A stretch of 64,000 nt of DNA, from positions 30,047,501 to 30,111,500 of the forward strand of contig NC_079881.1 of assembly GCF_029227915.1 (NCBI RefSeq), written 5' to 3'. How positions within the stretch are numbered: the stretch's first letter is position 1; each line of letters starts with the position of its first letter. Shown one piece after another: positions 10,757 through 21,713 of the stretch. This stretch comes from Hydractinia symbiolongicarpus. Its lineage: Eukaryota > Cnidaria > Hydrozoa > Anthoathecata > Hydractiniidae. The position numbers and the translations under genes were made by a program. Below the pieces are notes generated by a model. It worked only from the letters and a program-made list of their open reading frames with translations. It made no database searches and had not been told where the DNA came from.

Positions 10757-12581
10757 GAGTAAACTCATTTCCAAAACGATTTTTTAAATTATCTTTTCAC
10801 CACTAAAACGCTTGAGACTTGTAGTTTTTAAAAATGTTTTCATTTTTGGTGAGACGCAAAATAAAAGAAGTTTAATCGCCGGCAAACGAAAACCCGCCAT
10901 TTCCCGTAAACCCCGGACTCGGCCTGCATAGTCAAAAGTATACAAAGAAAGTACCCAGGGAGTAAACTCATTTCCCGAAAGGTTTTTTAAATTATTTTTT
11001 CACCACTAAAACGCATGAGACTTGTTGTTTTCAAAAATGTTTTCTTTTTTGATGAGACGCTGAATAAAAGAAGTTTAATCGCCGGCAAACGAAATCCTGC
11101 GATTTCCCGTAAATCCCGGACTCGGCCCGTATAGTGAAAAGTATACAAAGAAAGTACCCAGGGTGTAAACTCATTTCCCGAACGATTTTTTAAATTATTA
11201 TTTCACCACTAAAGCCCATGAGACTTGTAGTATTTAAAAATATTTTCATTTTTGATGAGACGCTGAATAAAAGAAGTTTAATTGCCGACAAACAAAAACC
11301 CGCGACTTCCCGTAAATCCTGGACTCGGCCCGTATAGTCAAAAGTATACAAAGAAAGTACCCAGGGAGTAAACTCATTTTCAGAACGATTTTTTAAATTG
11401 TTTTTTCACCACTAAAACGCAAAGACTTGTAGTTTTCAAAGATGTTTTCATTTTTGATGAGACGCTGAATAAAAGAAGTATAATCGCCGGCAAACGAAAA
11501 CCTGCGATTTTCCGTAAATCCTGGACTCGGCCCGTATAGTCAAAAGTATACAAAGAAAGTACCCAGGGAGTAAACTCATTTCGCAAACGATTTTTTAAAT
11601 TATTATTTCACCACTAAAGCCCATGAGACTTGTAGTTTTTAAAAATGTTTTCATTTTTGATAAGACGCTGAATAAAAGAAGTTTAATCGCCGGCAAACGA
11701 AAACCTGCGATTTCCCGTAAATCCCGGACTCGGCCCGTATAGTCAAAAGTATACAAAGAAAGTACCCAGGGTGTAAACTCATTTCCCGAACGATTTTTTA
11801 AATTATTTTTTTACCACTAAAACGCATGAGACTTGTAGTTTTCAAAAATGTTTTCATTTTTGATGAGACGCTGAATAAAAGAAGTTTAATCGCCGGGAAA
11901 CGAAAACCTGCGATTTCCCGTAAATCCCCGACTCGGCCCGTATAGTCAAAAGTATACAAAGAGAGTACCCAGGGTGTAAACTCATTTCCCGAACGATTTT
12001 TTAAATTATTTTTTCACCACTAAAACGCATGAGACTTGTAGTTTTCAAAAATGTTTTCATTTTTGATGAGACACTGAATAAAAGAAGTTTAATCGCCGGC
12101 AAACGAAAACCTGCGATTTCCCGTAAATCCCGGACTCGGCCGTATAGTCAAAAGTATACAAAGAAAGTACCCAGGGAGTAAACTCATTTCCCAAACGATT
12201 TTTTAAATTATTATTTCACCAGTAAAGCCCATGAGACTTGTAGTTTTTAAAAATGTTTTCATTTTTGATGAGACGCTGAATAAAAGACGTTTAATCGCCG
12301 GCAAACGAAATACGGCGATTTCCCGTAAATCCCGGACTCGTTCCGTATAGTCAAAAGTATACAAGGAAAGTACCCAGTGAGTAAACTCATTTCCCGAACG
12401 AATTTTTAAATTATTTTTTCACCACTAAAACGCATGAGACTTGTAGTTTTCAGAAATGTTTTCATTTTTGATGAGACGTTTAATGAAAGTGGTTTAATCG
12501 CCGGCAAACGAAAACCCGCAATTTCCCGTAAATCCTGGGCTTGGCCCGTATAGTCGAATGTATACAAAGAAAGTACCCTGT
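10757..12581 (+). repeat. 9-monomer HOR unit, first of two related units
   Basis: M1 to M1 spacing is 1825 bp. The order matches the following unit: GACACTG variants occur at 10,242 and 12,068, and GGACTCGTTCCG followed by the GCTTAATGAAAGTGG monomer occurs near 10.5-10.7 kb and again at 12.3-12.5 kb. The repeated segment thus spans the M1 marker rather than starting at it. Confidence 0.75.
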
Positions 12582-13799
12582 GAGTAAACTCATTTCCAAA
12601 ACGATTTTTTAAATTATCTTTTCACCACTAAAACGCTTGAGACTTGTAGTTTTCAAAAATGTTTTCATTTTTGGTGAGACGCTAAATAAAAGAAGTTTAA
12701 TCGCCGGCAAACGAAAACCCGCCATTTCCCGTAAACCCCGGACTCGGCCGGCATAGTCAAAAGTATACAAAGAAAGTACCCAGGGAGTAAACTCATTTCC
12801 CTAACGAATTTTTAAATTATTTTTTTACCACTAAAACGCATGAGACTTGTAGTTTTCAAAAATGTTTTCATTTTTGATGAGACGCTGAATAAAAGAAGTT
12901 TAATCGCCGGCAAACGAAAACCTGCGATTTCCCGTAAATCCCGGACTCGGCCCGTATAGTGAAAAGTATACAAAGAAAGTACCCAGGGTGTAAACTCATT
13001 TCCCGAACGATTTTTTAAATTATTATGTCACCACTAAAGCCCATGAGACTTGTAGTATTTAAAAATATTTTCATTTTTGATGAGACGCTGAATAAAAGAA
13101 GTTTAATTGCCGACAAACAAAAACCCGCGACTTCCCGTAAATCCTGGACTCGGCCCGTATAGTCAAAAGTATACAAAGAAAGTACCCAGGGAGTAAACTC
13201 ATTTCCCGAACGATTTTTTAAATTGTTTTTTCACCACTAAAACGCATGAGACTTGTAGTTTTCAAAGATGTTTTCATTTTTGATGAGACGCTGAATAAAA
13301 GAAGTATAATCGCCGGCAAACGAAAACCTGCGATTTCCCGTAAATCCCGGACTCGGCCCGTAGAGTCAAAAGTATACAAAGAAAGTACCCGGGGTGTAAA
13401 CTCATTTCCCGAACGATTTTTTAAATTATTATTTCACCACTAAAGCCCATGAGACTTGTAGTATTTAAAAATATTTTCATTTTTGATGAGACGCTAAATA
13501 AAAGAAGTTTAATCGCCGGCAAACGAAAACCTGCGATTTCCCGTAAATCCCGGACTCGGCCCGTATAGTCAAAAGTATACAAAGAAAGTACCCGGGCTGT
13601 AAACTCATTTCCCGAACGATTTTTTAAATTATTATTTCACCACTAAAGCCCATGAGACTTGTAGTTTTTAAAAATGTTTTCATTTTTGATGAGACGCTTA
13701 ATAAAAGAGGTTTAATCGCCGGCAAACGAAATCCCGCGATTTCCCGTAAATCCGGGGCTTGGCCCGTATAGTCGAATGTATACAAAGAAAGTACCCAGG
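12582..13799 (+). repeat. Second 9-mer unit, partly replaced by trimers
   Basis: It starts with M1 (12,582-12,784) and follows the previous unit's order through the GTGT TATTTAAAAATA monomer and the AAAGATG/AGTATAATC monomer at 13,191. From there it passes into the trimer array instead of completing the 9-mer. The marker monomer then disappears until 25,976. Confidence 0.7.
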
Positions 13800-14407
13800 A
13801 AGTAAACTCATTTCCCGAACGATTTTTTAAATTTTTTTTTCACCACTAAAACGCATGAGACTTGTAGTTTTCAAAAATGTTTTCATTTTTGATGAGACGC
13901 TGAATAAAAGAAGTATAATCGCCGGCAAACGAAAACCTGCGATTTCCCGTAAATCCCGGACTCGGCCCGTATAGTCAAAAGTATACAAAGAAAGTACCCG
14001 GGGTGTAAACTCATTTCCCGAACGATTTTTTAAATTATTATTTCACCACTAAAGCCCATGAGACTTGTAGTATTTAAAAATATTTTCATTTTTGATGAGA
14101 CGCTAAATAAAAGAAGTTTAATCGCCGGCAAACGAAAACCTGCGATTTCCCGTAAATCCCGGACTCGGCCCGTATAGTCAAAAGTATACAAAGAAAGTAC
14201 CCGGGGTGTAAACTCATTTCCCGAACGATTTTTTAAATTATTATTTCACCACTAAAGCCCATGAGATTTGTAGTTTTTAAAAATGTTTTCATTTTTGATA
14301 AGACGCTTAATAAAAGAGGTTTAATCGCCGGCAAACGAAATCCCGCGATTTCCCGTAAATCCCGGGCTTGGCCCGTATAGTCGAATGTATAAAAAAAAGT
14401 ACCCAGG
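13191..14407 (+). repeat. 609-bp trimer, two tandem copies
   Basis: Monomers start at 13191, 13394, 13597, then 13800, 14003, 14206. The middle monomer of each triplet carries GTATTTAAAAATA (13,461 and 14,070, offset 609). The third carries GCTTAATAAAAGAGG with AAATCCCGCG, and the first carries AGTATAATCG. The second copy is 1 bp short. Confidence 0.82.
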
Positions 14408-15625
14408 AAGTAAACTCATTTCCCGAACGATTTTTAAAATTTTTTTTTCACCACTAAAACGCATGAGACTTGTAGTTTTCAAAAAGGTTTTCATTTCTGA
14501 TCAGACGCTGAATAAAAGAAGTTTAATCGCCGGCAAACGAAAACCCGCGATTTCCCGTAAATCCCGGGCTTGGCCCGTATAGTCAAAAGTATACAAAGAT
14601 AGTACCCAGGGAGTAAACTCATTTTCCGAACGATTTTTTAATTTATTTTTTCACCACTAAAACGCATGAGACTTGTAGTTTTCAAAAATGTTTTCATTTC
14701 TGATGAGACGCTGAATAAAAGAAGTTTAATCGCCGGCAAACGCAAACCTGCGATTTCCCGTAAATCCCGGACTCGGCCCGTATAGTCAAAAGTATACAAA
14801 GAAAGTACCCAGGGAGTAAACTAATTTTCCAAACGATTTTTTAAATTATTATTTCACCACTAAAGCCCATGAGACTTGTAGTTTTCAAAAATGTTTTCAT
14901 TTCTGATGAGACGCTGAATAAAAGAAGTTTAATCGCCGGCAAACGACAACCCGCGATTTCCCGTAAATCCCGGGCTTGGCCCGTATAGTCAAAAGTATAC
15001 AAAGATAGTACCCAGGGAGTAAACTCATTTTCCGAACGATTTTTTAATTTATTTTTTCACCACTAAAACGCATGAGACTTGTAGTTTTCAAAAATGTTTT
15101 CATTTCTGATGAGACGCTGAATAAAAGAAGTTTAATCGCCGGCAAACGAGAACCCGCGATTTCCCGTAAATCCCGGGCTTGACCCGTATAGTCAAAAGTA
15201 TACAAAGATAGTACCCAAGGAGTAAACTCATTTCCCGAAAGATTTTTTAATTTATTTTTTCACCACTAAAACGCATGAGACTTGTAGTTTTCAAAAATGT
15301 TTTCATTTTTGATGAGACGCTGAATAAAAGAAGTTTAATCGCCGGCAAACGAAAACCTGCGATTTCCCGTAAATCCCGGACTCGGCCCGTATAGTCAAAA
15401 GTATACAAAGAAAGTACCCAGGGAGTAAACTAATTTCCCAAACGATTTTTTAAATTATTATTTCACCACTAAAGCCCATGAGACTTGTAGTTTTTAAAAA
15501 TGTTTTTATTTTTGATGAGACGCTGAATAAAAGAAGTTTAATCGCCGGCAAACGAAAACCTGTGATTTCCCGTAAATCCTGGGCTTGGCCCGTATAGTCA
15601 AAAGTATACAAAGAAAGTACCCAGG
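14408..15625 (+). repeat. Subfamily with TTCTGATGAG and GATAGTACC
   Basis: About six monomers. Four of them share CATTTCTGAT in place of CATTTTTGAT (one as TTCTGATCAG), and three of the monomer boundaries carry AAAGATAGTACC in place of AAAGAAAGTACC. The T-to-C change falls in the right arm of the dyad and removes one pair. The variant is confined almost entirely to this stretch (and near 51.8 and 57.5 kb), so it looks like a local amplification. Confidence 0.72.
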
Positions 15626-15719
15626 GAGTAAACTCATTTCCCGAACGATTTTTTAAATTATTTTTTCACCACTAAAACGCATAAGACTTGTAGTTTTTAA
15701 AAATGTTTTCATTTTTGAT

Positions 15720-16938
15720 GAGACGTTGAATAAAAGAAGTTTAATCGCCGGCAAACGAAAACCCGCGATTTCCCGTAAATCCCGGGCTTGGCCCGTATAG
15801 TCAAAAGTATACAAAGAAAGTACCCAGGGATTAAACTCATTTCCCGAACGATTTTTTAAATTACTTTTTCACCACTAAAACGCATTAGACTTGTAGTTTT
15901 TAAAAATGTTTTCATTTTTGATGAGACACTGAATAAAAGAAGTTTAATCGCCGGCAAACGAAAACCCGCGATTTCCCGTAAATCCTGGGCTTGGCCCGTA
16001 TAGTCAAAAGTATACAAAGAAAGTACCCAGGGAGTAAACTCATTTCCCGAACGATTTTTTAAATTACTTTTTCACCACTAAAACGCATGAGACTTGTAGT
16101 TTTTAAAAATGTTTTCATTTTTGATGAGACGCTGAATAAAAGACGTTTAATCGCCGGCAAACGAAAACCTGCGATTTCCCGTAAATCCTGGACTCGGCCC
16201 GTATAGTCAAAAGTATACAAAGAAAGTATCCAGGGAGTAAACTCATTTCCCAAACGATTTTTTAAATTATTTTTTCAACACTAAAACGCATAAGACTTGT
16301 AGTTTTTAAAAATGTTTTCATTTTTGATGAGACGCTGAATAAAAGAAGTTTAATCGCCGGCAAACGAAAACCCGCGATTTCCCGTAAATCCCGGGCTTGG
16401 CCCGTATAGTCAAAAGTATACAAAGAAAGTACCCAGGGATTAAACTCATTTCCCGAACGATTTTTTAAATAACTTTTTCACCACTAAAACGCATTAGACT
16501 TGTAGTTTTTAAAAATGTTTTCATTTTTGATGAGACGCTGAATAAAAGAAGTTTAATGGCCGGCAAACGAAAACCCGCGATTTCCCGTAAATCCCGGACT
16601 CGGCCCGTATAGTTAAAAGTATACAAGAAAAGTACCCAGTGAGTAAACTCATTTCCGGAACGAATTTTTAAATTATTTTTTCACCACTACAACGTATGAG
16701 ACATGTAGTTTTCAAAAATGTTTTCATTTTTGACGAGACGCTGAATAAAAGAAGTTTAATCGCCGGCAAACAAAAACCTGCGATTTCCCGTAAATCCCAG
16801 ACTCGGCCCGTATAGTCAAAAGTTTACAAAGAAAGTACCCAGGGTGTAAACTCCTTTCTTGAACGATTTTTTAAATTATTTTTTCACCACTAAAACGCAT
16901 GAGACGTGTAGTTTTCAAAAATGTTTTCATTTTTGATG
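15720..16938 (+). repeat. 1218-bp (6-mer) tandem duplication, left copy
   Basis: Six monomers recur at an exact offset of 1218 bp. GACGTTGAATAAAAG occurs near 15,722 and 16,940, and TATAGTTAAAAGTATACAAG near 16,607 and 17,825. TATGAGACATGTAG also recurs in both. Monomer starts 15,829 (GATT) and 17,047 (GATT) correspond. Confidence 0.87.
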
Positions 16939-17046
16939 AGACGTTGAATAAAAGAAGTTTAATCGCCGGCAAACGAAAACCCGCGATTTCCCGTGAATCC
17001 CGGGCTTGGCCCGTATAGTCAAAAGTATACAAAGAAAGTACCCAGG
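16844..17046 (+). repeat. Chimeric monomer at the 6-mer junction
   Basis: The left half matches the monomer at 18,062 (CTCCTTTCTTGAACG, GACGTGTAG). The right half matches the one at 15,626 (GACGTTGAAT, CCCGCGATTTCCCGT). The switch lies between about 16,908 and 16,942, an interval that contains the whole dyad. Confidence 0.82.
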
Positions 17047-18155
17047 GATTAAACTCATTTCCCGAACGATTTTTTAAATTACTTTTTCACCACTAAAACG
17101 CATTAGACTTGTAGTTTTTAAAAATGTTTTCATTTTTGATGAGACACTGAATAAAAGAAGTTTAATCGCCGGCAAACGAAAACCCGCGATTTCCCGTAAA
17201 TCCTGGGCTTGGCCCGTATAGTCAAAAGTATACAAAGAAAGTACCCAGGGAGTAAACTCATTTCCCGAACGATTTTTTAAATTACTTTTTCACCACTAAA
17301 ACGCATGAGACTTGTAGTTTTTAAAAATGTTTTCATTTTTGATGAGACGCTGAATAAAAGACGTTTAATCGCCGGCAAACGAAAACCTGCGATTTCCCGT
17401 AAATCCTGGACTCGGCCCGTATAGTCAAAAGTATACAAAGAAAGTATCCAGGGAGTAAACTCATTTCCCAAACGATTTTTTAAATTATTTTTTCAACACT
17501 AAAACGCATAAGACTTGTAGTTTTTAAAAATGTTTTCATTTTTGATGAGACGCTGAATAAAAGAAGTTTAATCGCCGGCAAACGAAAACCCGCGATTTCC
17601 CGTAAATCCCGGGCTTGGCCCGTATAGTCAAAAGTATACAAAGAAAGTACCCAGGGATTAAACTCATTTCCCGAACGATTTTTTAAATAACTTTTTCACC
17701 ACTAAAACGCATTAGACTTGTAGTTTTTAAAAATGTTTTCATTTTTGATGAGACGCTGAATAAAAGAAGTTTAATGGCCGGCAAACGAAAACCCGCGATT
17801 TCCCGTAAATCCCGGACTCGGCCCGTATAGTTAAAAGTATACAAGAAAAGTACCCAGTGAGTAAACTCATTTCCGGAACGAATTTTTAAATTATTTTTTC
17901 ACCACTACAACGTATGAGACATGTAGTTTTCAAAAATGTTTTCATTTTTGACGAGACGCTGAATAAAAGAAGTTTAATCGCCGGCAAACAAAAACCTGCG
18001 ATTTCCCGTAAATCCCAGACTCGGCCCGTATAGTCAAAAGTTTACAAAGAAAGTACCCAGGGTGTAAACTCCTTTCTTGAACGATTTTTTAAATTATTTT
18101 TTCACCACTAAAACGCATGAGACGTGTAGTTTTCAAAAATGTTTTCATTTTTGAT
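16939..18155 (+). repeat. 1218-bp (6-mer) tandem duplication, right copy
   Basis: The copy continues to the GTGT monomer at 18,062, which keeps GACGTGTAG and then reads GACGATGAATAAAAG. The left copy switches class at this same point. A further 5-mer-spaced copy of the GACGTTTAATC monomer follows at 18.29 kb. Confidence 0.85.
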
Positions 18156-19900
18156 GAGACGATGAATAAAAGAAGTTTAATCGCCGGCAAACGAAAACCC
18201 GCGATTTCCCGTAAATCCTGGGCTTGGCCCGTATAGTCAAAAGTATACAAAGAAAGTACCCAGGGAGTAAACTCATTTCCCGAACGATTTTTTAAATTAC
18301 TTTTTCACCACTAAAACGCATGAGACTTGTAGTTTTTAAAAATGTTTTCATTTTTGATGAGACGCTGAATAAAAGACGTTTAATCGCCGGCAAACGAAAA
18401 CCTGCGATTTCCCGTAAATCCTGGACTCGGCCCGTATAGTCAAAAGTATACAAAGAAAGTATCCAGGGAGTAAACTCATTTCCCAAACGATTTTTTAAAT
18501 TATTTTTTCAACACTAAAACGCATAAGACTTGTAGTTTTTAAAAATGTTTTCATTTTTGATGAGACGCTGAATAAAAGAAGTTTAATCGCCGGCAAACGA
18601 AAACCCGCGATTTCCCGTAAATCCCGGGCTTGGCCCGTATAGTCAAAAGTATACAAAGAAAGTACCCAGGGATTAAACTCATTTCCCGAACGATTTTTTA
18701 AATTACTTTTTCACCACTAAAACGCATTAGACTTGTAGTTTTTAAAAATGTTTTCATTTTTGATGAGACGCTGAATAAAAGAAGTTTAATGGCCGGCAAA
18801 CGAAAACCCGCGATTTCCCGTAAATCCCGGGCTTGGCCCGTATAGTCAAAAGTATACAAAGAAAGTACCCAGGGAGTAAACTCATTTCCCGAACGATTTT
18901 TTAAATTACTTTTTCACCACTAAAACGCATGAGACTTGTAGTTTTTAAAAATGTTTTCATTTTTGATGAGACGCTGAATAAAAGACGTTTAATCGCCGGC
19001 AAACGAAAACCTGCGATTTCCCGTAAATCCTGGACTCGGCCCGTATAGTCAAAAGTATACAAAGAAAGTACCCAGGGAGTAAATTCATTTCCCAAACGAT
19101 TTTTTAAATTATTATTTCACCACTAAAGCCCATGAGACTTGTAGTTTTTAAAAATGTTTTCATTTTTGATGAGACGCTGAATAAAAGAAGTTTAATCGCC
19201 GGCAAACGAAAACCCGCGATTTCCCGTAAATCCCGGGCTTGGCCCGTATAGTCAAAAGTATACAAAGAAAGTACCCAGGGAGTAAACTCATTTCCCGAAC
19301 GATTTTTTAAATTACTTTTTCACCACTAAAACGCATGAGACTTGTAGTTTTTAAAAATGTTTTCATTTTTGATGAGACGCTGAGTAAAAGACGTTTAATC
19401 GCCGGCAAACGAAAACCTGCGATTTCCCGTAAATCCTGGACTCGGGCTGTATAGTCAAAAGTATACAAAGAAAGTACCCAGGGAGTAAACTTATTTCCCA
19501 AACGATTTTTTAAATTATTATTTCACCACTAAAGCCCATAAGACTTGTAGTTTTTAAAAATGTTTTCATTTTTGATGAGACGCTGAATAAAAGAAGTTTA
19601 ATCGCCGGCAAACGAAAACCCGCGATTTCCCGTAAATCCCGGACTCGGCCCGTATAGTTAAAAGTATACAAGAAAAGTACCCAGTGAGTAAACTCATTTC
19701 CGGAACGAATTTTTAAATTATTTTTTCACCACTACAACGTATGAGACATGTAGTTTTCAAAAATGTTTTCATTTTTGACGAGACGCTGAATAAAAGAAGT
19801 TTAATCGCCGGCAAACAAAAACCTGCGATTTCCCGTAAATCCCAGACTCGGCCCGTATAGTCAAAAGTTTACAAAGAAAGTACCCAGGGTGTAAACTCAT
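18156..19900 (+). repeat. Satellite monomers linking the 6-mer and 8-mer blocks
   Basis: About eight to nine monomers, mostly the ATTACTTTTT/GACGTTTAATC class alternating with GGGCTTGG monomers. Open-frame copies start near 18,292, 18,901 and 19,307, giving 3-mer and 2-mer spacing. The right part (from about 19.3 kb) is the left copy of a repeat at offset 1623. Confidence 0.7.
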
Positions 19901-20090
19901 TTCCCGAACGATTTTTTAAATTATTTTTTCACCACTAAAACGCATAAGACGTGTAGTTTTCAAAAATGTTTTCATTTTTGATGAGACGATGAATAAAAGA
20001 AGTTTCATCCCCGGCAAACGAAAATCTCCGATTCCCGTAAATCCCGCACTCGGCCCGTATAGTCAAAAGTATACAAAGAAAGTACCCAGG
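19300..20090 (+). repeat. 8-mer-offset duplication (1623 bp), left copy
   Basis: Shared rare variants at offset 1623 define it: CTCGGGCTGTATAG (near 19,442 and 21,065), AAACTTATTTCCC, TATAGTTAAAAGTATACAAG (19,652 and 21,275) and the divergent monomer (19,889 and 21,512). The intervening 0.84 kb belongs to a different set of monomers. Confidence 0.8.
19889..20090 (+). repeat. Divergent 202-bp monomer (tracer), copy 1
   Basis: The right half is unusual: AGTTTCATCCCCGGCAAACG, AAAATCTCCGATTCCCG and ATCCCGCACTCGG, with 1 bp lost in GATTCCCG. It also has GACGATGAATAAAAG. The same package occurs at 21,512-21,713, 24,556-24,757 and 36,529-36,730 and nowhere else that I saw, so it tracks which larger segments share descent. 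Confidence 0.88.
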
Positions 20091-20922
20091 GAGTAAACTC
20101 ATTTCCGACACGATTTTTTAAATTATTATTTCACCAGTAAAGCCCATGAGACTTGTAGTTTTTAAAAATGTTTTCATTTTTGATGAGACGCTGAATAAAA
20201 GAAGTTTAATCACCGGCAAACGAAAACCCGCAATTTCCCGTAAATCCCGGTCTCGTCCCGTACAGTCAAAAATATACAAGGAAAGTACCCAGTGAGTAAA
20301 CTCATTTCCCGAACGATTTTTTAAATTATTTTTTCACCACTAAAACGCATGAGACTTGTAGTTTTCAAAAATGTTTTCATTTTTCATGAGACGCTGAATA
20401 AAAGAAGTTTAATCGCCGGCAAACGAAAACCTGCGATTTCCCGTAAATCCAGGACTCGGCCCGTATAGTCAAAAGTATACAAACAAAGTACCCAGGGAGT
20501 AAACTCATTTCCCAAACGATTTTTTAAATTATTATTTCACCAGTAAAGCCCATGAGACTTGTAGTTTTTAAAAATGTTTTCATTTTTGACGAGACGCTGA
20601 ATAAAAGAAGTTTAATCGCCGGCAAACGAAAACCCGCGATTTTCCGTAAATCCCGGACTCGACCCGTATAGTCAAAAGTATACAAGGAAAGTACCCAGTG
20701 AGTAAACTCATTTCCCGATCGAATTTTTAAATTATTTTTTCACCACTAAAACGCATGAGACTTGTAGTTTTCAGAAATGTTTTCATTTTTGATGAGACGC
20801 TTAATGAAAGTGGTTTAATCGCCGGCAAACGAAAACCTGCGATGTCCCGTAAATCCTGGACTCGGCCCGTATAGTCAAAAGTATACAAAGAAAGTATCCA
20901 TGGAGTAAACTCATTTCCCAAA

Positions 20923-21713
20923 CGATTTTTTAAATTATTTTTTCAACACTAAAACGCATAAGACTTGTAGTTTTTAAAAATGTTTTCATTTTTGATGAGA
21001 CGCTGAATAAAAGACGTTTAATCGCCGGCAAACGAAAACCTGCGATTTCCCGTAAATCCTGGACTCGGGCTGTATAGTCAAAAGTATACAAAGAAAGTAC
21101 CCAGGGAGTAAACTTATTTCCCAAACGATTTTTTAAATTATTATTTCACCACTAAAGCCCATAAGACTTGTAGTTTTTAAAAATGTTTTCATTTTTGATG
21201 AGACGCTGAATAAAAGAAGTTTAATCGCCGGCAAACGAAAACCCGCGATTTCCCGTAAATCCCGGACTCGGCCCGTATAGTTAAAAGTATACAAGAAAAG
21301 TACCCAGTGAGTAAACTCATTTCCGGAACGAATTTTTAAATTATTTTTTCACCACTACAACGTATGAGACATGTAGTTTTCAAAAATGTTTTCATTTTTG
21401 ACGAGACGCTGAATAAAAGAAGTTTAATCGCCGGCAAACAAAAACCTGCGATTTCCCCTAAATCCCAGACTCGGCCCGTATAGTCAAAAGTTTACAAAGA
21501 AAGTACCCAGGGTGTAAACTCATTTCCCGAACGATTTTTTAAATTATTTTTTCACCACTAAAACGCATGAGACGTGTAGTTTTCAAAAATGTTTTCATTT
21601 TTGATGAGACGATGAATAAAAGAAGTTTCATCCCCGGCAAACGAAAATCTCCGATTCCCGTAAATCCCGCACTCGGCCCGTATAGTCAAAAGTATACAAA
21701 GAAAGTACCCAGG
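20923..21713 (+). repeat. 8-mer-offset duplication (1623 bp), right copy
   Basis: This is the counterpart of 19.30-20.09 kb. It differs by a few substitutions, for example CGATTTCCCCTAAATC near 21,450. It is followed by the dimer array. Confidence 0.8.
21512..21713 (+). repeat. Divergent 202-bp monomer, copy 2
   Basis: Offset 1623 from copy 1. It has GCATGAGACGTG where copy 1 has GCATAAGACGTG. It ends the 8-mer-offset duplication. Confidence 0.87.

Noticed and set aside
13246-13443. Plus-strand frames starting ATGAGACTTGTAG
   Set aside because: Almost every monomer has a 39-codon ATG frame here ending at TAG in CCCGTATAG. The longer ones only lost that stop (for example GTAGAG or GTATATTC). 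No conserved domain, splice context or promoter was seen.
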